Below, piece by piece: positions 26,863-35,833 of a stretch of 64,000 nt of DNA. A program made the translations under genes and the position numbers. The stretch covers positions 10,298 through 74,297 of the forward strand of contig DATJQP010000083.1 in NCBI GenBank assembly GCA_035505655.1, read 5' to 3'. Source of the stretch: JAGVPT01 sp035505655 (GTDB taxonomy: Bacteria; Bacteroidota; Ignavibacteria; UBA10030; UBA8401). The notes beneath the pieces were generated by a model, which saw nothing but the letters and a program-made list of their open reading frames with translations, was not told the origin of the DNA and searched no databases. Position 1 is the first letter of the stretch. Each line of letters begins with the position of its first letter.

Positions 26863-27684
26863 TTAAATGACGTCGGCAAATCTTCGCTCCATTCGCAGGA
26901 AATTCATAAGGCCGGTGACAAAAAGGACGCCCGCGACGCAGACCGACAACGCCACCAACGTCAGCGGCATCGTACCGGTATGAAGCATCGACCATCGGAA
27001 TCCCTCGATGACACACACAATCGGGTTCATCCAGTACAGGAGTTGATACTCCGAAGGGATCTTGTTCGCCGCGTACCCGACGGGGGTAATCCAGAGAAGC
27101 ACCTGGATGATGTACGGCAGGGCGTGCCCGATGTCGCGGTACTGGACCGAGATCGATGAAAACCAGAAACCGATTCCGAGCGATGTCACGATCGTCAGAA
27201 CCACAAAGACCGGCAGAATGGCGATGGTCCATGTGGGGACAAAATGAAAGTAGATCATGAGGACGAGCGCGAGGCTAAAGGCAATGACGAAATCGAGGAG
27301 TCCCGAGAGGATCGCCGCAGCCGGAATGATGATCCGCGGAAAGTAGACCTTGGAAATAAGGTTGGCGTTCGCAAGAAGACTCTGGCTCGCCCCCGACACA
27401 CCTTCCGAGAAGAAGTTCCAGGCCACAACTCCGCAGAAGGTGAAGAGCAGGTACGGGACGCCGGCGACGGAAAATCCAACAAGCTTGTTGAAGACGATGG
27501 TGAGTACCACCATCCCCATGAGCGGCCGCGCGATCGCCCACGCCGCCCCCAGAAACGTCTGTTTGTAGCGGACCTTGATGTCACGCCAGACGAGGAAGTA
27601 GAAGAGCTCACGGAACTCCCAGATCTCCCGGAGACGGAGAGCGGAGAGCCCGTGCGTCGGCTTAATGACAACTTCGTCGTTCAT
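26863..27684 (-). CDS. wzm: Polysaccharide ABC transporter permease (Wzm type)
   Basis: Inner-membrane channel half of the ABC exporter of undecaprenyl-linked glycan. A 273-residue protein of the ABC-2 type with about six membrane segments after a cytoplasmic N-terminus that carries LREIWEFRELFYFLVWRDIK, the family's amphipathic entry helix. The FxxWRDxKVRYKQTxLG motif and PLMGMVVLTIVF are standard, as is the C-terminal FxxxExxFADVI ending. Pairs with the Wzt-like ATPase encoded 15 bases downstream. Confidence 0.9.
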   Translation of the reverse strand: MNDEVVIKPTHGLSALRLREIWEFRELFYFLVWRDIKVRYKQTFLGAAWAIARPLMGMVVLTIVFNKLVGFSVAGVPYLLFTFCGVVAWNFFSEGVSGASQSLLANANLISKVYFPRIIIPAAAILSGLLDFVIAFSLALVLMIYFHFVPTWTIAILPVFVVLTIVTSLGIGFWFSSISVQYRDIGHALPYIIQVLLWITPVGYAANKIPSEYQLLYWMNPIVCVIEGFRWSMLHTGTMPLTLVALSVCVAGVLFVTGLMNFLRMERRFADVI

Positions 27685-27699
27685 GCTCTATTCGATTGT

Positions 27700-28518
27700 T
27701 CAGCCTGGCGGGAGCTTTCGTGCCACAATCATCACGCCGCCGGCTATCGAGGGGATGTGGCGACTGATCCAGCGCCGGACAGCCCCGACATTCCGGGAGA
27801 GCTCCAGCACGGCAAAACCGTGGCTCCTGAGAAAGTAGAAGAAGTCTAACGGATTGCTGAGGTAGGAGACATCCTCATCCGCTTCCGAGAAGGCGTCGTA
27901 CATGGGATCCACGTAGATGAATTCCGGTTTGCGAACGAGCTTCTTCCTGATGAGGGCGGCCGTGCCGGTGAGCAGGAACCCCGGCGTGCCGAACCGGTGG
28001 AAATGCTTGCGTCGTCCGCTCATCCGTTGGGCAATGAGCTTCAGGCGCGCCAGCGGGCTGAGCATGTTCGGCGTCTCGATGAAGAGGAGTCCTCCCTCCC
28101 TCAGCAGTCTGTGGAACTCAAGCAGGATTTCTCCGATGCCGGTACAGTGTTCGAGGACCGAACTGGAGACAATGAGGTCGAATTCACCCCCGGCGAATCG
28201 GAGCGGAACGTCGCCGTTGACTTCGAATGTCACTGACGAGCCTCCACCGTGAAGACTGCGTGCAGTTTCGACAAATCGCTTCGAAATATCGACGCCGGTC
28301 ACTTCGTAGCCCCGCTTCGAAAGGAGGGAACTGAGCAATCCGAGGCCACAACCGTACTCGAGCGCCTTCCCTCCTGCACCGTATTCCCGGACTGCTCCGA
28401 GAATGGAATCATAGTCCGCCTGCTGTCGCGTCGAGAGGATCCGGAAGTAGAGATCCGATTCACTGTAAAACCGTTCGGCGGCTTCAACGCTTTCCGCCGT
28501 CGTGCCCGCTTTCTCCAC
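27700..28518 (-). CDS. Class I SAM-dependent methyltransferase
   Basis: A 272-residue methyltransferase (UbiE/Methyltransf_23 style). Glycine loop LEYGCGLGLLSSLLSKRG near residue 53, GVDISKRFV acidic strand, and LIVSSSVLEHCTGIGEIL motif III; the C-terminal half carries a longer lid with RRKHFHRFGTPGF. Probable O- or C-methylation of a pathway sugar. GTG at 28518 is used, with AAGGA 8 bases upstream. A 97-base gap precedes it, after the SLBB gene. Confidence 0.8.
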   Translation of the reverse strand: MEKAGTTAESVEAAERFYSESDLYFRILSTRQQADYDSILGAVREYGAGGKALEYGCGLGLLSSLLSKRGYEVTGVDISKRFVETARSLHGGGSSVTFEVNGDVPLRFAGGEFDLIVSSSVLEHCTGIGEILLEFHRLLREGGLLFIETPNMLSPLARLKLIAQRMSGRRKHFHRFGTPGFLLTGTAALIRKKLVRKPEFIYVDPMYDAFSEADEDVSYLSNPLDFFYFLRSHGFAVLELSRNVGAVRRWISRHIPSIAGGVMIVARKLPPG

Positions 28519-28615
28519 GGAGATCGTCCTTGAGTGCGAAATACGGGGACGCGCAACGAGGGCCTGCCCCCCGACCCGGCCTCACCATCGTCCGTCGCAT
28601 CTTTGGGAAACCGCG

Positions 28616-29122
28616 CTATTTCGTCAGCGTGTGAATTTCGATGCCGAGAACTGTAAGAGTGGCGACGGTATTGATGATGTTAAGCACTTCCATGAACGTC
28701 AATTTCTCGGAGAGTCTCTTCACCACAATCATGTCGCCGGGAGCGAGCATCACGGTCGGCGATTTCCCTTCCATAATCGCTCTGACGTCGACGTTCATGA
28801 GAGTCTTTGCCGTCGTCCCTTTTTTGACGGGGCTCCGAAAGAGGAGCACCTCATCGAGGTTGGAGGTTTCCCTCGGCCCCCCCGCGAATGAGATGAGCTG
28901 GATGATGTCGGTCGTCGTCGGAATAACGTAGACCCCTTGTTGAGGCACCTCTCCCCACAGGTTGACAGTCATCGTTACTTCGTACGGTTTGGCGTAGAAA
29001 AAGTAGCCCGGTCTCGCCTGGGCGGGCTGCTTGGTGTTCGCGAGCTCCGTCTCCGTGGACACCTGCGCGAAGAGGTGCTGGACGGCGAGGAAGCAGAAGA
29101 ACAGGATTGGTCGGAGTCTCAT
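28616..29122 (-). CDS. Short SLBB-domain polysaccharide export protein
   Basis: Exported protein of 168 residues, start set at ATG 29122 (MRLRPILFFCFLAVQHLFAQ, a signal peptide) instead of the longer frame from 29188. One SLBB-type beta-grasp domain spans ~30-110, with VNLWGEVPQQGVYVIPTTTDIIQLISFAGGP typical of the Wza/OPX family (shown here only in part: VPQQGVYVIP, QLISFAGG). A hydrophobic C-terminal stretch (VLNIINTVATLTVLGIEI) may anchor it. It lacks the N-terminal Poly_export domain and the lipobox Cys of Wza, so it is unlikely to be a complete outer-membrane channel. Follows the Wzc-like kinase gene by 19 bases. Confidence 0.75.
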   Translation of the reverse strand: MRLRPILFFCFLAVQHLFAQVSTETELANTKQPAQARPGYFFYAKPYEVTMTVNLWGEVPQQGVYVIPTTTDIIQLISFAGGPRETSNLDEVLLFRSPVKKGTTAKTLMNVDVRAIMEGKSPTVMLAPGDMIVVKRLSEKLTFMEVLNIINTVATLTVLGIEIHTLTK

Positions 29123-29141
29123 AGACGAAATGCCGCCGTTC

Positions 29142-31526
29142 TTAAGTTTTTTCCTTCGGTGTGTACTTTTGCTGGTAGTAGTATTCACCGTGGAGATGAT
29201 AGTAGCCGCGGTGCAGCCGGTTGAGCTCGTACTGGTTCACGACAACGCCCGCAAGATTGAGGCGTATTCCTTCGATGATGTCCACCGCGTGCTCGAGGCT
29301 GTCAAACGTCGTGGAATTCGTTTTGATGACGAAGACGACGGCATCGACCAGGGCCACAAGCAATTCCGAATCGGTGAAGAGAAGGATCGGCGGAGAGTCA
29401 TAGATCACAATGTCGTACATCGCGTCGAGCTCCGCCTTGAGGTTCTTCATCGTCGATGAGCCGATAAGCTCCGCCGGGTTCAGCGGAATCGCGCCGCACG
29501 GGAGAACGTCAAGGTTCTCGATGAACGTCGGGCGGATCGCCGCTTTGAGGTCGATCTCGCCGAACAACACTTCCGTAAGCCCGGGTTCGAGCTGGAGATT
29601 GAAAATTTCGTGGACGGTCGGCCGGCGGAGGTCGACATCGACAATGAGGACTTTCTTGCGGGTCTGGGCGAAGACGACGGCCAGGTTTGCCGCCGTGAGA
29701 GATTTCCCCTCCTGGGGAGCTCCGCTGGCAACAAGGATGCTCTTGATCGATGAGTCCTTCTTCCAGTACTGAACGCTCGTCCTCAGCCTTCGGTACGAGT
29801 CTGCGATTCTTGAGTACGGGTTGATGGCCGTGATGAGATGCGGATCGATCATCGCGCCTTCGTCAGCGACCTCTTCCCCTCCACCGTTCCGCCGCGTCGT
29901 TCCGAGCTCGCCATCAACCGTAATGTTGAATTGATCCACGCGGGTCACAAGGTTAAGGGTCTTGGGGTCCATTTGCGGGATCACGGTCAGGACGCTGAGC
30001 CCCCTCCGTTTGACATCCTCCGGTTTGTGGATCCTGTCGTCGAAGTAGTTGATGAAGAACGCCGAGCTGATCCCCAGCACGACGCCGATAAAGAACCCAA
30101 ACCCCAGGTTCTTCGGAATATTGGGATAGAGGTGGGTTGACGGGGGAATTGCGCGCTGGAGAACGTCGACGTAGCCGAATTCCGATTGCTCCGCGATGAG
30201 GGCGGATTGGTATTTCTCCTCGACGGCGACGTAGACTTTCTCGAGCGTCATTTTCGACCGCTGGAGGCGGGCGTATTCGATGTTGATCTTCGGAATCTCC
30301 TGAAACCGCGCCTCATTCTGTTCGATGTTCGCAACGATGGCACGCTGGCGCACCTCGAGCGATTGGAGCTTCATCCTCGCGTCGGCGAGTTTGTTGCTAA
30401 GGTCCCGCGCCGCATCTTCGTTTTCGGCCACGCGCCGCTGCTTGTTCCCCGAAATCCCCATACGGTCGTTGATGTTTTTCCGCAGGGCCGCGATCTGACG
30501 GTCGAGATCGGCGATTCTGTTGCTGACGAGCGTCGTATCGGCGACCCCCTCATTCTCCTCCTTCACCGATTCCCTTTCCTGTTCCAGGGACGAGATCTGT
30601 TCGAGGATTTTTGTCACCTCCATGCTCGTGACCATATCCATGATGCGCTTGCTATCGGCGTCGATCTGGTCTTCCTGGCTCTTCGGCAGGGTGGCTTTGA
30701 TCTCGGCGAGGCGTTTCTCATACGTCTGGATCGTGTTCTCCGCCGTCTCGATCTCAATCTGGTTTTCATCCCGTTGCGCTTCCATGCTCGAGATCGTCCT
30801 CACGACGTTCTGCCCCTCTTCGTCGATTGAGCCGTGCTGCTCGATGTACTTCCGGAGAGCCTCCTCGACGGTATCAAGGGAAGCTTTCTTTGCCTGGAGC
30901 GTTCGCTCAAGGAACTCGCGCGTGGACCGAAGTTGCTTGCGGCTGTTGTTGAGATTGTTCGCGTAGTACGCCTCCGCGAACGCGTTGGCGATAATTGCCG
31001 CTTCCTTTGGGTCGGGGCTGAGGGCGCTGATGAAGATGACGTCGGAGGCTTTGTCGGGATCGAAGCTTATCGCGTTCTCGAGCCGGTCGATAATGACCTC
31101 ATTATGGGCATAGGGTCCGAACGCGGGTTCGTCGTCCTGCCGCTGCAGAATCTCGAGCGTGTCCGACCCGCCGAGCGTCGCCACCGGATTCTTCTTCAGG
31201 CTTGCAAGGACGTCTTCGGCGATGACGCGCGACTGAAGGATGCCGATCTCTTTCATGAGGTTCCGCGACGACCCGCCGAGACTCGAGAGGTCGAGCGTGC
31301 CGATCGTCATATCGCTCTTCGCCTTGCTGCTTACCTGGACGATGGCCGTTCCCTGGTAGATGAACTGGCCAAGGTAGGTGTAGAGCACCGCGCCGACGAA
31401 AACGGCAACAGTAATGCCCATGATGACCCACTTCCAACGCTCGAGAATCTCGATGTAGTCGCGGAGACTCAGCTCGAGCGTGGGTTGAGAACTGGCCGAA
31501 TGGTTACTCTTCGTCTTTGTCGCCAT
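29142..31526 (-). CDS. wzc: Wzc-like polysaccharide co-polymerase and bacterial tyrosine kinase
   Basis: Controls chain length and export through phosphorylation cycles; inner membrane. Two membrane segments (~35-55 and ~470-495, the second with PNIPKNLGFGFFIG) flank a large periplasmic part with long coiled-coil helices (~180-450) and the Wzz domain at the N-terminus. The cytoplasmic BY-kinase has Walker A SGAPQEGKS near residue 600, Walker A' VLIVDVDLRRPT, Walker B IVIYDSPP, and a C-terminal tyrosine cluster HRGYYHLHGEYYYQQKY that is the autophosphorylation tail. The cognate phosphatase is probably the LMW phosphatase at 2773-3267. Length of 794 residues is normal for the fused form. Confidence 0.93.
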   Translation of the reverse strand: MATKTKSNHSASSQPTLELSLRDYIEILERWKWVIMGITVAVFVGAVLYTYLGQFIYQGTAIVQVSSKAKSDMTIGTLDLSSLGGSSRNLMKEIGILQSRVIAEDVLASLKKNPVATLGGSDTLEILQRQDDEPAFGPYAHNEVIIDRLENAISFDPDKASDVIFISALSPDPKEAAIIANAFAEAYYANNLNNSRKQLRSTREFLERTLQAKKASLDTVEEALRKYIEQHGSIDEEGQNVVRTISSMEAQRDENQIEIETAENTIQTYEKRLAEIKATLPKSQEDQIDADSKRIMDMVTSMEVTKILEQISSLEQERESVKEENEGVADTTLVSNRIADLDRQIAALRKNINDRMGISGNKQRRVAENEDAARDLSNKLADARMKLQSLEVRQRAIVANIEQNEARFQEIPKINIEYARLQRSKMTLEKVYVAVEEKYQSALIAEQSEFGYVDVLQRAIPPSTHLYPNIPKNLGFGFFIGVVLGISSAFFINYFDDRIHKPEDVKRRGLSVLTVIPQMDPKTLNLVTRVDQFNITVDGELGTTRRNGGGEEVADEGAMIDPHLITAINPYSRIADSYRRLRTSVQYWKKDSSIKSILVASGAPQEGKSLTAANLAVVFAQTRKKVLIVDVDLRRPTVHEIFNLQLEPGLTEVLFGEIDLKAAIRPTFIENLDVLPCGAIPLNPAELIGSSTMKNLKAELDAMYDIVIYDSPPILLFTDSELLVALVDAVVFVIKTNSTTFDSLEHAVDIIEGIRLNLAGVVVNQYELNRLHRGYYHLHGEYYYQQKYTPKEKT

Positions 31527-31583
31527 AGAGCATGAGGTTTAGTAGAACACCCTCCCTGCACCGCCCTGATGGAATATCGGGAC

Positions 31584-32957
31584 TCATCGTCCCTTGCCGA
31601 ACAGCATGATATGGACCGTCTTCAGCATGATGTCGATATCCAGCAGCAATGAATAGTGCGAGATATAGTACAGGTCGTACTGAAGTTTGTGAATCGTGTC
31701 GTCGATGTTTTCACCGTAGGAGTAGTTGACCTGCGCCCAGCCGGTGATACCGGGTTTGACAAGATGCCGAAAATGATAGTACTCAATTTTCTGCTCATAT
31801 TCACGCGCGACTTCGAACCACTCCGCCCTGGGACCGATGATACTCATCTCCCCTTTGAGGACGTTCCAGAACTGTGGAAGCTCGTCGAGCCTCGTGAGCC
31901 GCAGAATTCTTCCGATTCCGGTGACGCGGGGGTCGTGCTCGCGGACATATTTGTCCCCTCCGCCACCTACGTTCACCATCGTTCTGAACTTGTACATCGT
32001 GAACGGCACCTCATTGAGGCCAATCCGTGTCTGACGGAAAATGACCGGTCCCCTGCTCTCGACCCGGATGAGGATTGCAATGACGATCATGAGGGGGGAG
32101 AAAATAATAAGGTTGAGCGCCGACACGGTCGTATCGAAGAGCCACTTGATCCTCGAGTACCAGGGGTTCCGCACAAGAAGGAGATCCCCCTCAAAAAGCC
32201 ACCAGCGGTTAAGGATCGAAAGGGGCACCTTCCTGAAGCTCTCCTCGAAGAAGACCTTGCTCGGGATCAAGGGAATGTTCCGGAAATGAAGCGACACAAG
32301 CTCCCTGAAGACTGCCTCGCTGAGCGATGAGCGGTCCTCGGTAAGAACGATGCCGTCGCACGTCGTATCCATCGAGCGGAGGGTCGACAGGACATCCCCT
32401 TCGATCCGCGGAGATCCATCTCCCCCTATCGGCGATCCCGCCTTCTTCCCGCTCACATCCGCAAACCGGATCGACTGCTCCTTCGGCCTCTCGGAGTACG
32501 ATCGGTAGAGCTCCTTCGCTGTCTCGTCGGTGCCGAGGATGAGAAAGAAGCGCCCGCTCCGTTCTCCGGCGAGCCTGGCATAGAGCGACCTTCGGAATGT
32601 GAGCGAGATAACGAGAAACGAGAGGAACGTCGTCGGCAGAACACTGCGGCTGAATTGAAGAGACGGCCGGTAACTGAACACGTAGACGACGAAGATCGTC
32701 AATACGACGATGACGACCATCGCGATAATGTACTGGCTCGTGAATTGCACGCTTCTCATATCCGTGTCGGAGTTGTACCCTCCGATCGCGTCGAGGACAA
32801 GCCACGTCACGACGACGGGAAGGATCGCCCGGTACCAGTACTCGGTCACAAAATCGACGTCCGCTCTCAGAAGACTGAGGACGAAGAAGATGCCGAAGAG
32901 CATGACGCCGTCGGCGAACATGAGGCCAAGCTTGAATAATCTTCTCGATCGGAGCAT
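31584..32957 (-). CDS. Undecaprenyl-phosphate sugar phosphotransferase (priming enzyme)
   Basis: Begins glycan assembly by moving a sugar 1-phosphate to undecaprenyl phosphate. A polytopic N-terminal half with about four membrane segments (~15-130) and a central domain (GRFFLILGTDETAKEL) precede the bacterial sugar transferase domain: RQTRIGLNEVPFTMYKFRTM, RVTGIGRILRLTRLDELPQ, and IIGPRAEWFE near the C-terminus (each part of the conserved core; the DELPQFWNVLKG motif holds the catalytic acidic residues). ATG at 32957 gives 457 residues, the usual length; the longer frame to 33260 overlaps the upstream gene and is not used. The sugar is not predictable, although glucose- or galactose-1-phosphate types share this form. 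Confidence 0.9.
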   Translation of the reverse strand: MLRSRRLFKLGLMFADGVMLFGIFFVLSLLRADVDFVTEYWYRAILPVVVTWLVLDAIGGYNSDTDMRSVQFTSQYIIAMVVIVVLTIFVVYVFSYRPSLQFSRSVLPTTFLSFLVISLTFRRSLYARLAGERSGRFFLILGTDETAKELYRSYSERPKEQSIRFADVSGKKAGSPIGGDGSPRIEGDVLSTLRSMDTTCDGIVLTEDRSSLSEAVFRELVSLHFRNIPLIPSKVFFEESFRKVPLSILNRWWLFEGDLLLVRNPWYSRIKWLFDTTVSALNLIIFSPLMIVIAILIRVESRGPVIFRQTRIGLNEVPFTMYKFRTMVNVGGGGDKYVREHDPRVTGIGRILRLTRLDELPQFWNVLKGEMSIIGPRAEWFEVAREYEQKIEYYHFRHLVKPGITGWAQVNYSYGENIDDTIHKLQYDLYYISHYSLLLDIDIMLKTVHIMLFGKGR

Positions 32958-32983
32958 GAGCTTTCCCAGAAAAAGTCGCCCCG

Positions 32984-33760
32984 TCAGTGTCCGGCGGGAA
33001 GAAGGCCAAACCGCTGGCGGAGGATGTGAAACAGAAAGAGAGGCGTGGAAACGAAGTTCCTCCGCCACATCCTTCTCGGCTCGCGAACGAGCCTCGGCAG
33101 CCATTCGAGCCCGGCGCGCCGGAGAGGCTCGGCGGCGCGTTGCTTCGATCCTGCGAAATAATCGAACGCCGCCCCAATTGCCGCGATAAGCGGCACCCGG
33201 AGAGCGGGAAGGTTCTCGCGCACCCATTTCTCCTGCTTCGGCGCAGTCATCCCCACCCACAAGGCCGTCGGTGAGGCGCGATTGATCTTCTCAACGATCA
33301 GAGCGTTCTCCTCCCGGGACAGGATCGTCGCAAAGGAAGGCGAATGCACGCCGCCAACGGCAATCCGGGGATACTCCCGGGCCATCCTGTCACGCATTCG
33401 CTCCAGCACATCGACGGTCGAGCCGAGGAAGAAAAAAGACCTCCCTCCTTCCTCATCCCACCGGCGGGCGAGAGCGGCGAGAACATCCGAGCCTGTCACG
33501 CGCCGAAGGATCCGGCCGCCAAGGAGTCTCGAGGCAAGGACGATGCCCGTGCCGTCGGGAATGAGGTAATCGGCGGCGCGGAGAGCGGCGAGAAACTCAT
33601 CGTCCTCCCCCGCAACGACGAGCGAGTGCGGGTTGGCGCAGAAGAGCGTCGTCCCCACCTTGCCTTTCGAGAGGCCTGCGTCGATCGCATCGAGGATGTC
33701 GGAGAGGGGTGCATCCTGCACGGCGACATTCCAGATTGTTTCCCTCCGGAACTCCGTCAT
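32984..33760 (-). CDS. WecG/TagA/CpsF family glycosyltransferase (GT26)
   Basis: Adds the second sugar to the lipid-linked primer in many pathways, e.g. WecG with ManNAcA or TagA with ManNAc. Motifs: LFCANPHSLVVAGEDDEF, YLIPDGTGIVLASRLLG (the PDGxG loop), RVTGSDVLAAL, then FLGSTVDVLERM and the WVGMTAPKQEKW motif near the C-terminus. Length 258 is standard. It is next to the priming enzyme gene, 26 bases upstream of it, consistent with the early pathway step. ATG at 33760 overlaps the GT4 stop as ATGA. Acts peripherally on the inner membrane. Confidence 0.9.
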   Translation of the reverse strand: MTEFRRETIWNVAVQDAPLSDILDAIDAGLSKGKVGTTLFCANPHSLVVAGEDDEFLAALRAADYLIPDGTGIVLASRLLGGRILRRVTGSDVLAALARRWDEEGGRSFFFLGSTVDVLERMRDRMAREYPRIAVGGVHSPSFATILSREENALIVEKINRASPTALWVGMTAPKQEKWVRENLPALRVPLIAAIGAAFDYFAGSKQRAAEPLRRAGLEWLPRLVREPRRMWRRNFVSTPLFLFHILRQRFGLLPAGH

Positions 33761-34980
33761 GATGGCAAATGCCTCCTGCCGCCTCGGCGGATGATTGCCA
33801 GACGGTAAATCTCCATGAGCATAGCGTGATTTTTCTCTGCGGTGTACTTTTCTTCAAACTCACGACGGGCACCCTTCCCGAGCGCTGCCAGGCTTCCGGG
33901 CTCCGACATGAGCCGCCGGACGGAGGCAAGGATCTCCTGGGAATTTCCGGGTGAAAAGAGGCTGCCGCTGACGTTTTCCTTCACGATAAACGGAAGCGAG
34001 CCGATGTTCGATGCCGCAACGGGAACCTCCAGCGCAAACGCTTCCTGGATCACCATCGGGAAACCTTCGAAGCACAGCGACGGAAGGATGAGGAGCTTCG
34101 CCTTCGAGATTCGTCCGATCGTTTCCTCATGGCTGACGTTTCCCGTGAACGTGACCTTTCGTCCAAGTCCTCCTGCATCCACGGCACGCGAGAGGCTCGC
34201 CCTCATCGGCCCATCCCCGATAATTTCCAGACGGGGAGCTCCATCCCCCCACCTTTTCCACGCATCGACGAGGAGATGAATTCCCTTCGCCTCGTAGAGA
34301 CGTCCGACGAAGACACACTTCTCTTCGCGGGCGCTCCACCGGACCGGCTCCGGCGGCCTTTCCATGAAATGCGGCTTCACGTGGAGCGAGTCGGCCCGGA
34401 TCCCGAACGCGAGCATCTTTGCCCGCTGAAACTCGCTGAGTGTGATGAACTCGTCGACGTTGTTGTTCCACGTCTCGACGGCGTTGTGGAACGCAATCAT
34501 CGCGGCGACCGGGAGTGTGGCCATCCGGCTTTTCCGGTAACACCCGTAACGGAGCGCCGGGAGAACGCTCTTCCGGTCGAGGCAAAGGAGGCACGCCTCT
34601 TCGTCGCGAACCGCCGTCGCCGCGCTGCACGCTACTCTATAGTTGTGCATCGTCATCACCGTCGGGACTTTTTCTTCGCGGGTCGCATAGAAAACCGACG
34701 GGGAGAGGAGCGGAAACGAATTGTGGATGTGAACAAGATCCGGGTGGTTCTCTCCGATCACCCGTTTCAGTTTGCGCAGTGTGAACGGATTCCAGACGGA
34801 GCTGAATGCGCCGCGCAAAGCACCGGCATATCCGCGTGAGAGAAGCTCGTCGCTCTTGCGCGTAAATTCAATGACAGTATGGCCATGACTCCGGAGAAGA
34901 TCCGACTCCGCGAGATATGCCATGTTTTCCCCGCTCGGCGCAGTCGAGCCGTAGAAATTGTGAACCAGAAGGATCTTCAC
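33757..34980 (-). CDS. GT4 family glycosyltransferase
   Basis: GT-B enzyme of 407 residues. The acceptor loop is HNFYGSTAPSGENMAY at the N-terminus, and MTMHNYRVACSAATAVRDEE is a conserved acceptor-domain stretch with Cys residues (CLLCLDR) found in several GT4 proteins of this kind. The donor domain starts with CVFVGRLYEAKGIHLL, has IGDGPMRAS and the E-x7-E motif FEGFPMVIQEAFAL near residue 300. Start ATG at 34980; its stop overlaps the WecG-type gene by 4 bases. Confidence 0.85.
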   Translation of the reverse strand: MKILLVHNFYGSTAPSGENMAYLAESDLLRSHGHTVIEFTRKSDELLSRGYAGALRGAFSSVWNPFTLRKLKRVIGENHPDLVHIHNSFPLLSPSVFYATREEKVPTVMTMHNYRVACSAATAVRDEEACLLCLDRKSVLPALRYGCYRKSRMATLPVAAMIAFHNAVETWNNNVDEFITLSEFQRAKMLAFGIRADSLHVKPHFMERPPEPVRWSAREEKCVFVGRLYEAKGIHLLVDAWKRWGDGAPRLEIIGDGPMRASLSRAVDAGGLGRKVTFTGNVSHEETIGRISKAKLLILPSLCFEGFPMVIQEAFALEVPVAASNIGSLPFIVKENVSGSLFSPGNSQEILASVRRLMSEPGSLAALGKGARREFEEKYTAEKNHAMLMEIYRLAIIRRGGRRHLPS

Positions 34981-35005
34981 ATTGTGCCGATACGGTAAGA
35001 CGTGC

Positions 35006-35770
35006 TCACACCGACGGTCTCCGATCCATGTACCACTTCTTAGCGTACAACCGGAATCTCAGATACTTGTACCTTCTCAGGCTCTTACCACTCAAGAGCG
35101 ACACAGGGTCTTTCAAGTTGTCGGCCGCAATCCTGAACAGGATGCCTCCAATTCCTTCCCACGTTTTGTTATCTCCGGCCCCGACTGCAAAGCTGTAACG
35201 ATGGTGGCGACGGACACTCCTGGCGATCCTTGCATTGAACTGGCCGTACGGGTAGACGAAAGAATCTACCGCCCTGTCGAGCCTTCCTTCCAACAGCTCC
35301 TTCGAGCGCTTTACCTCATCCTCCACTTCAGTACTTTCCAATAAGTTGCTATGGGAGTACGCATGAGAGGCGATCTTTACGTTGCTGGTTTTGGACATCT
35401 CCAGGAGTTCTTTCCATGTGCAGAATGGAACCGCTTTCACGTGAGTATCTCCGACCATCATTTCTTCCGCCGGGACGCCGAGGCGAGTCACCTCGTCTAT
35501 CGAACCGCTCGACTCGAGAATGAATTTTGGGGAAACTGCGAGAAGAACCCGGAGATCAAACTGCCGGAGAAGTGGAAAGACGTACTTGTAGAAGCTATAG
35601 CCGGCATCGTCGAAAACCATACAGATGTTCGGTCTATCTTCCGACAATACGTCAGGGGGAAGGACGACGTTGAAATGTTGATGGATGTACCGGAGATGGT
35701 TTTCGAAAACCGAGAGGGAATTGGAGTGCCTGTCTGCCTCCACATGATGATACATGCAAGAGATTAGCAC
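35006..35770 (-). CDS. Polysaccharide deacetylase (NodB homology) family protein
   Basis: Probable N-deacetylase (or esterase) of the carbohydrate esterase 4 fold, first gene of the locus. NodB motifs in order: MYHHV at the N-terminus, CMVFDDAGYSF (FDD catalytic/metal Asp pair), HAYSH (metal His-x3-His) and VYPYGQFN near residue 205. The C-terminal 60 residues are basic. The start is GTG at 35770: AGGAG sits 5 bases before it, and a good promoter lies just upstream (35834-35861), so the in-frame TTG at 35845, which lies upstream of the predicted transcription start, is unlikely. This gives 254 residues. No signal peptide is clear, so it may act on cytoplasmic lipid-linked glycan. Confidence 0.8.
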   Translation of the reverse strand: MLISCMYHHVEADRHSNSLSVFENHLRYIHQHFNVVLPPDVLSEDRPNICMVFDDAGYSFYKYVFPLLRQFDLRVLLAVSPKFILESSGSIDEVTRLGVPAEEMMVGDTHVKAVPFCTWKELLEMSKTSNVKIASHAYSHSNLLESTEVEDEVKRSKELLEGRLDRAVDSFVYPYGQFNARIARSVRRHHRYSFAVGAGDNKTWEGIGGILFRIAADNLKDPVSLLSGKSLRRYKYLRFRLYAKKWYMDRRPSV

Positions 35771-35775
35771 GCATA

Positions 35776-35780
35776 CTCCT
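35776..35780 (-). promoter_or_regulatory. Ribosome binding site deciding the GTG start of the deacetylase
   Basis: AGGAG on the minus strand, 5 bases before GTG at 35770. It lies downstream of the predicted promoter and transcription start, whereas the alternative TTG at 35845 does not. Confidence 0.6.
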
Positions 35781-35833
35781 GATTGTTCGCCCCCTTTTTC
35801 AAAAAACTGGTACACCGGCGATTGCGTTGCACA

